Shown in pieces: positions 5,474 to 5,647 of a stretch of DNA of 5,647 nt. Each line of letters opens with the position of its first letter. Within the stretch, counting starts at the first letter, position 1. Location: positions 23,673 to 29,319 of the forward strand of contig JARGOJ010000005.1 in NCBI GenBank assembly GCA_029210225.1, written 5' to 3'. This stretch comes from Planctomycetota bacterium. Its GTDB lineage: Bacteria > Planctomycetota > J058 > JARGOJ01. A program made the translations under genes and the position numbers. The notes beneath the pieces are model-generated. The model was not told where the DNA came from and did no database searches. It saw only the letters and a list, made by a program, of their open reading frames with translations.

Positions 5474-5647
5474 GATTGCTTTGGCGCTCGTTCTCTAATC
5501 GCCGTCAGAGCGTCATCCGCCGCATCTCTAACGAAAGGAACCTTGTCGCCTCGCTTATATTCAAGGGCGTTGATTGTCGTCTTATCGAATGGAGAGATCG
5601 CCCCGAGGGCATCAATAGCGTTTCGCTGGACAATTGAATCGGAGTGT
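5470..5647 (-). CDS. C-terminal part of a second HEAT-repeat protein
   Basis: The last 58 codons of a gene whose 5' end lies beyond the window. The reading begins with a codon at 5646-5644 and stops at TGA 5472-5470. The visible residues carry a repeat unit DSIVQRNAIDALGAI and, after a linker, VPFVRDAADDALTAIRER, both typical of HEAT/PBS-lyase-like repeats (conserved Val, Arg, Ala and Leu positions). The stop overlaps the start of the next HEAT gene by ATGA, so the two form an operon with coupled translation and perhaps a common complex. Start, full length and localisation cannot be judged here. Confidence 0.75.
   Translation of the reverse strand, partial: HSDSIVQRNAIDALGAISPFDKTTINALEYKRGDKVPFVRDAADDALTAIRERAPKQS

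Overview
The window looks like chromosomal DNA from a free-living bacterium. GC content is moderate, genes are tightly packed, and Shine-Dalgarno sites are clear. I cannot fix the phylum. A XylR-type regulator (sugar-binding-like domain fused to an AraC-type DNA-binding domain) beside a PhnW-less phosphonate pair, plus paired HEAT-repeat proteins, would suit the Verrucomicrobiota/Planctomycetota group; this is an impression, not a demonstration.

Layout. Bases 1-248 hold no gene I can name, with a possible promoter at 172-199. Bases 249-1001 (+) encode a 250-residue protein resembling a family of unknown function that I recall from actinobacteria as DUF7873. Bases 1002-1525 hold no credible protein gene but are the most striking part of the window. 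They contain two adjacent RNA elements, each with a tRNA-like module in circularly permuted order: the T arm and 3' acceptor strand come first, a loop closes the acceptor stem, and the 5' acceptor strand and D arm follow. Each module sits at the tip of a long interrupted helix joining the ends of its element (1135-1314 and 1317-1514). This is the architecture of bacterial Y RNAs of the YrlA type, which mimic tRNA and bind Ro (TROVE) proteins. No Ro gene lies in the window; the only neighbour that could partner the RNAs is the 249-1001 protein.

Bases 1526-4879 form a phosphonate-use locus. A XylR-like regulator (-) diverges from a two-gene operon (+): a FAD-dependent oxidoreductase of the TIGR03364 type, overlapping by ATGA the gene for phosphonoacetaldehyde hydrolase (phnX). 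The expected logic is that the oxidoreductase makes phosphonoacetaldehyde from 2-aminoethylphosphonate or an N-methylated form, PhnX splits it to acetaldehyde and phosphate, and the regulator senses a ligand. The 115-bp divergent gap holds a perfect inverted repeat suited to an operator.

Bases 4871-5647 (-) hold two HEAT-repeat proteins joined by an ATGA overlap. The downstream one has an N-terminal membrane segment; the upstream one runs off the window edge. The membrane-anchored one converges on phnX with a 9-bp overlap.
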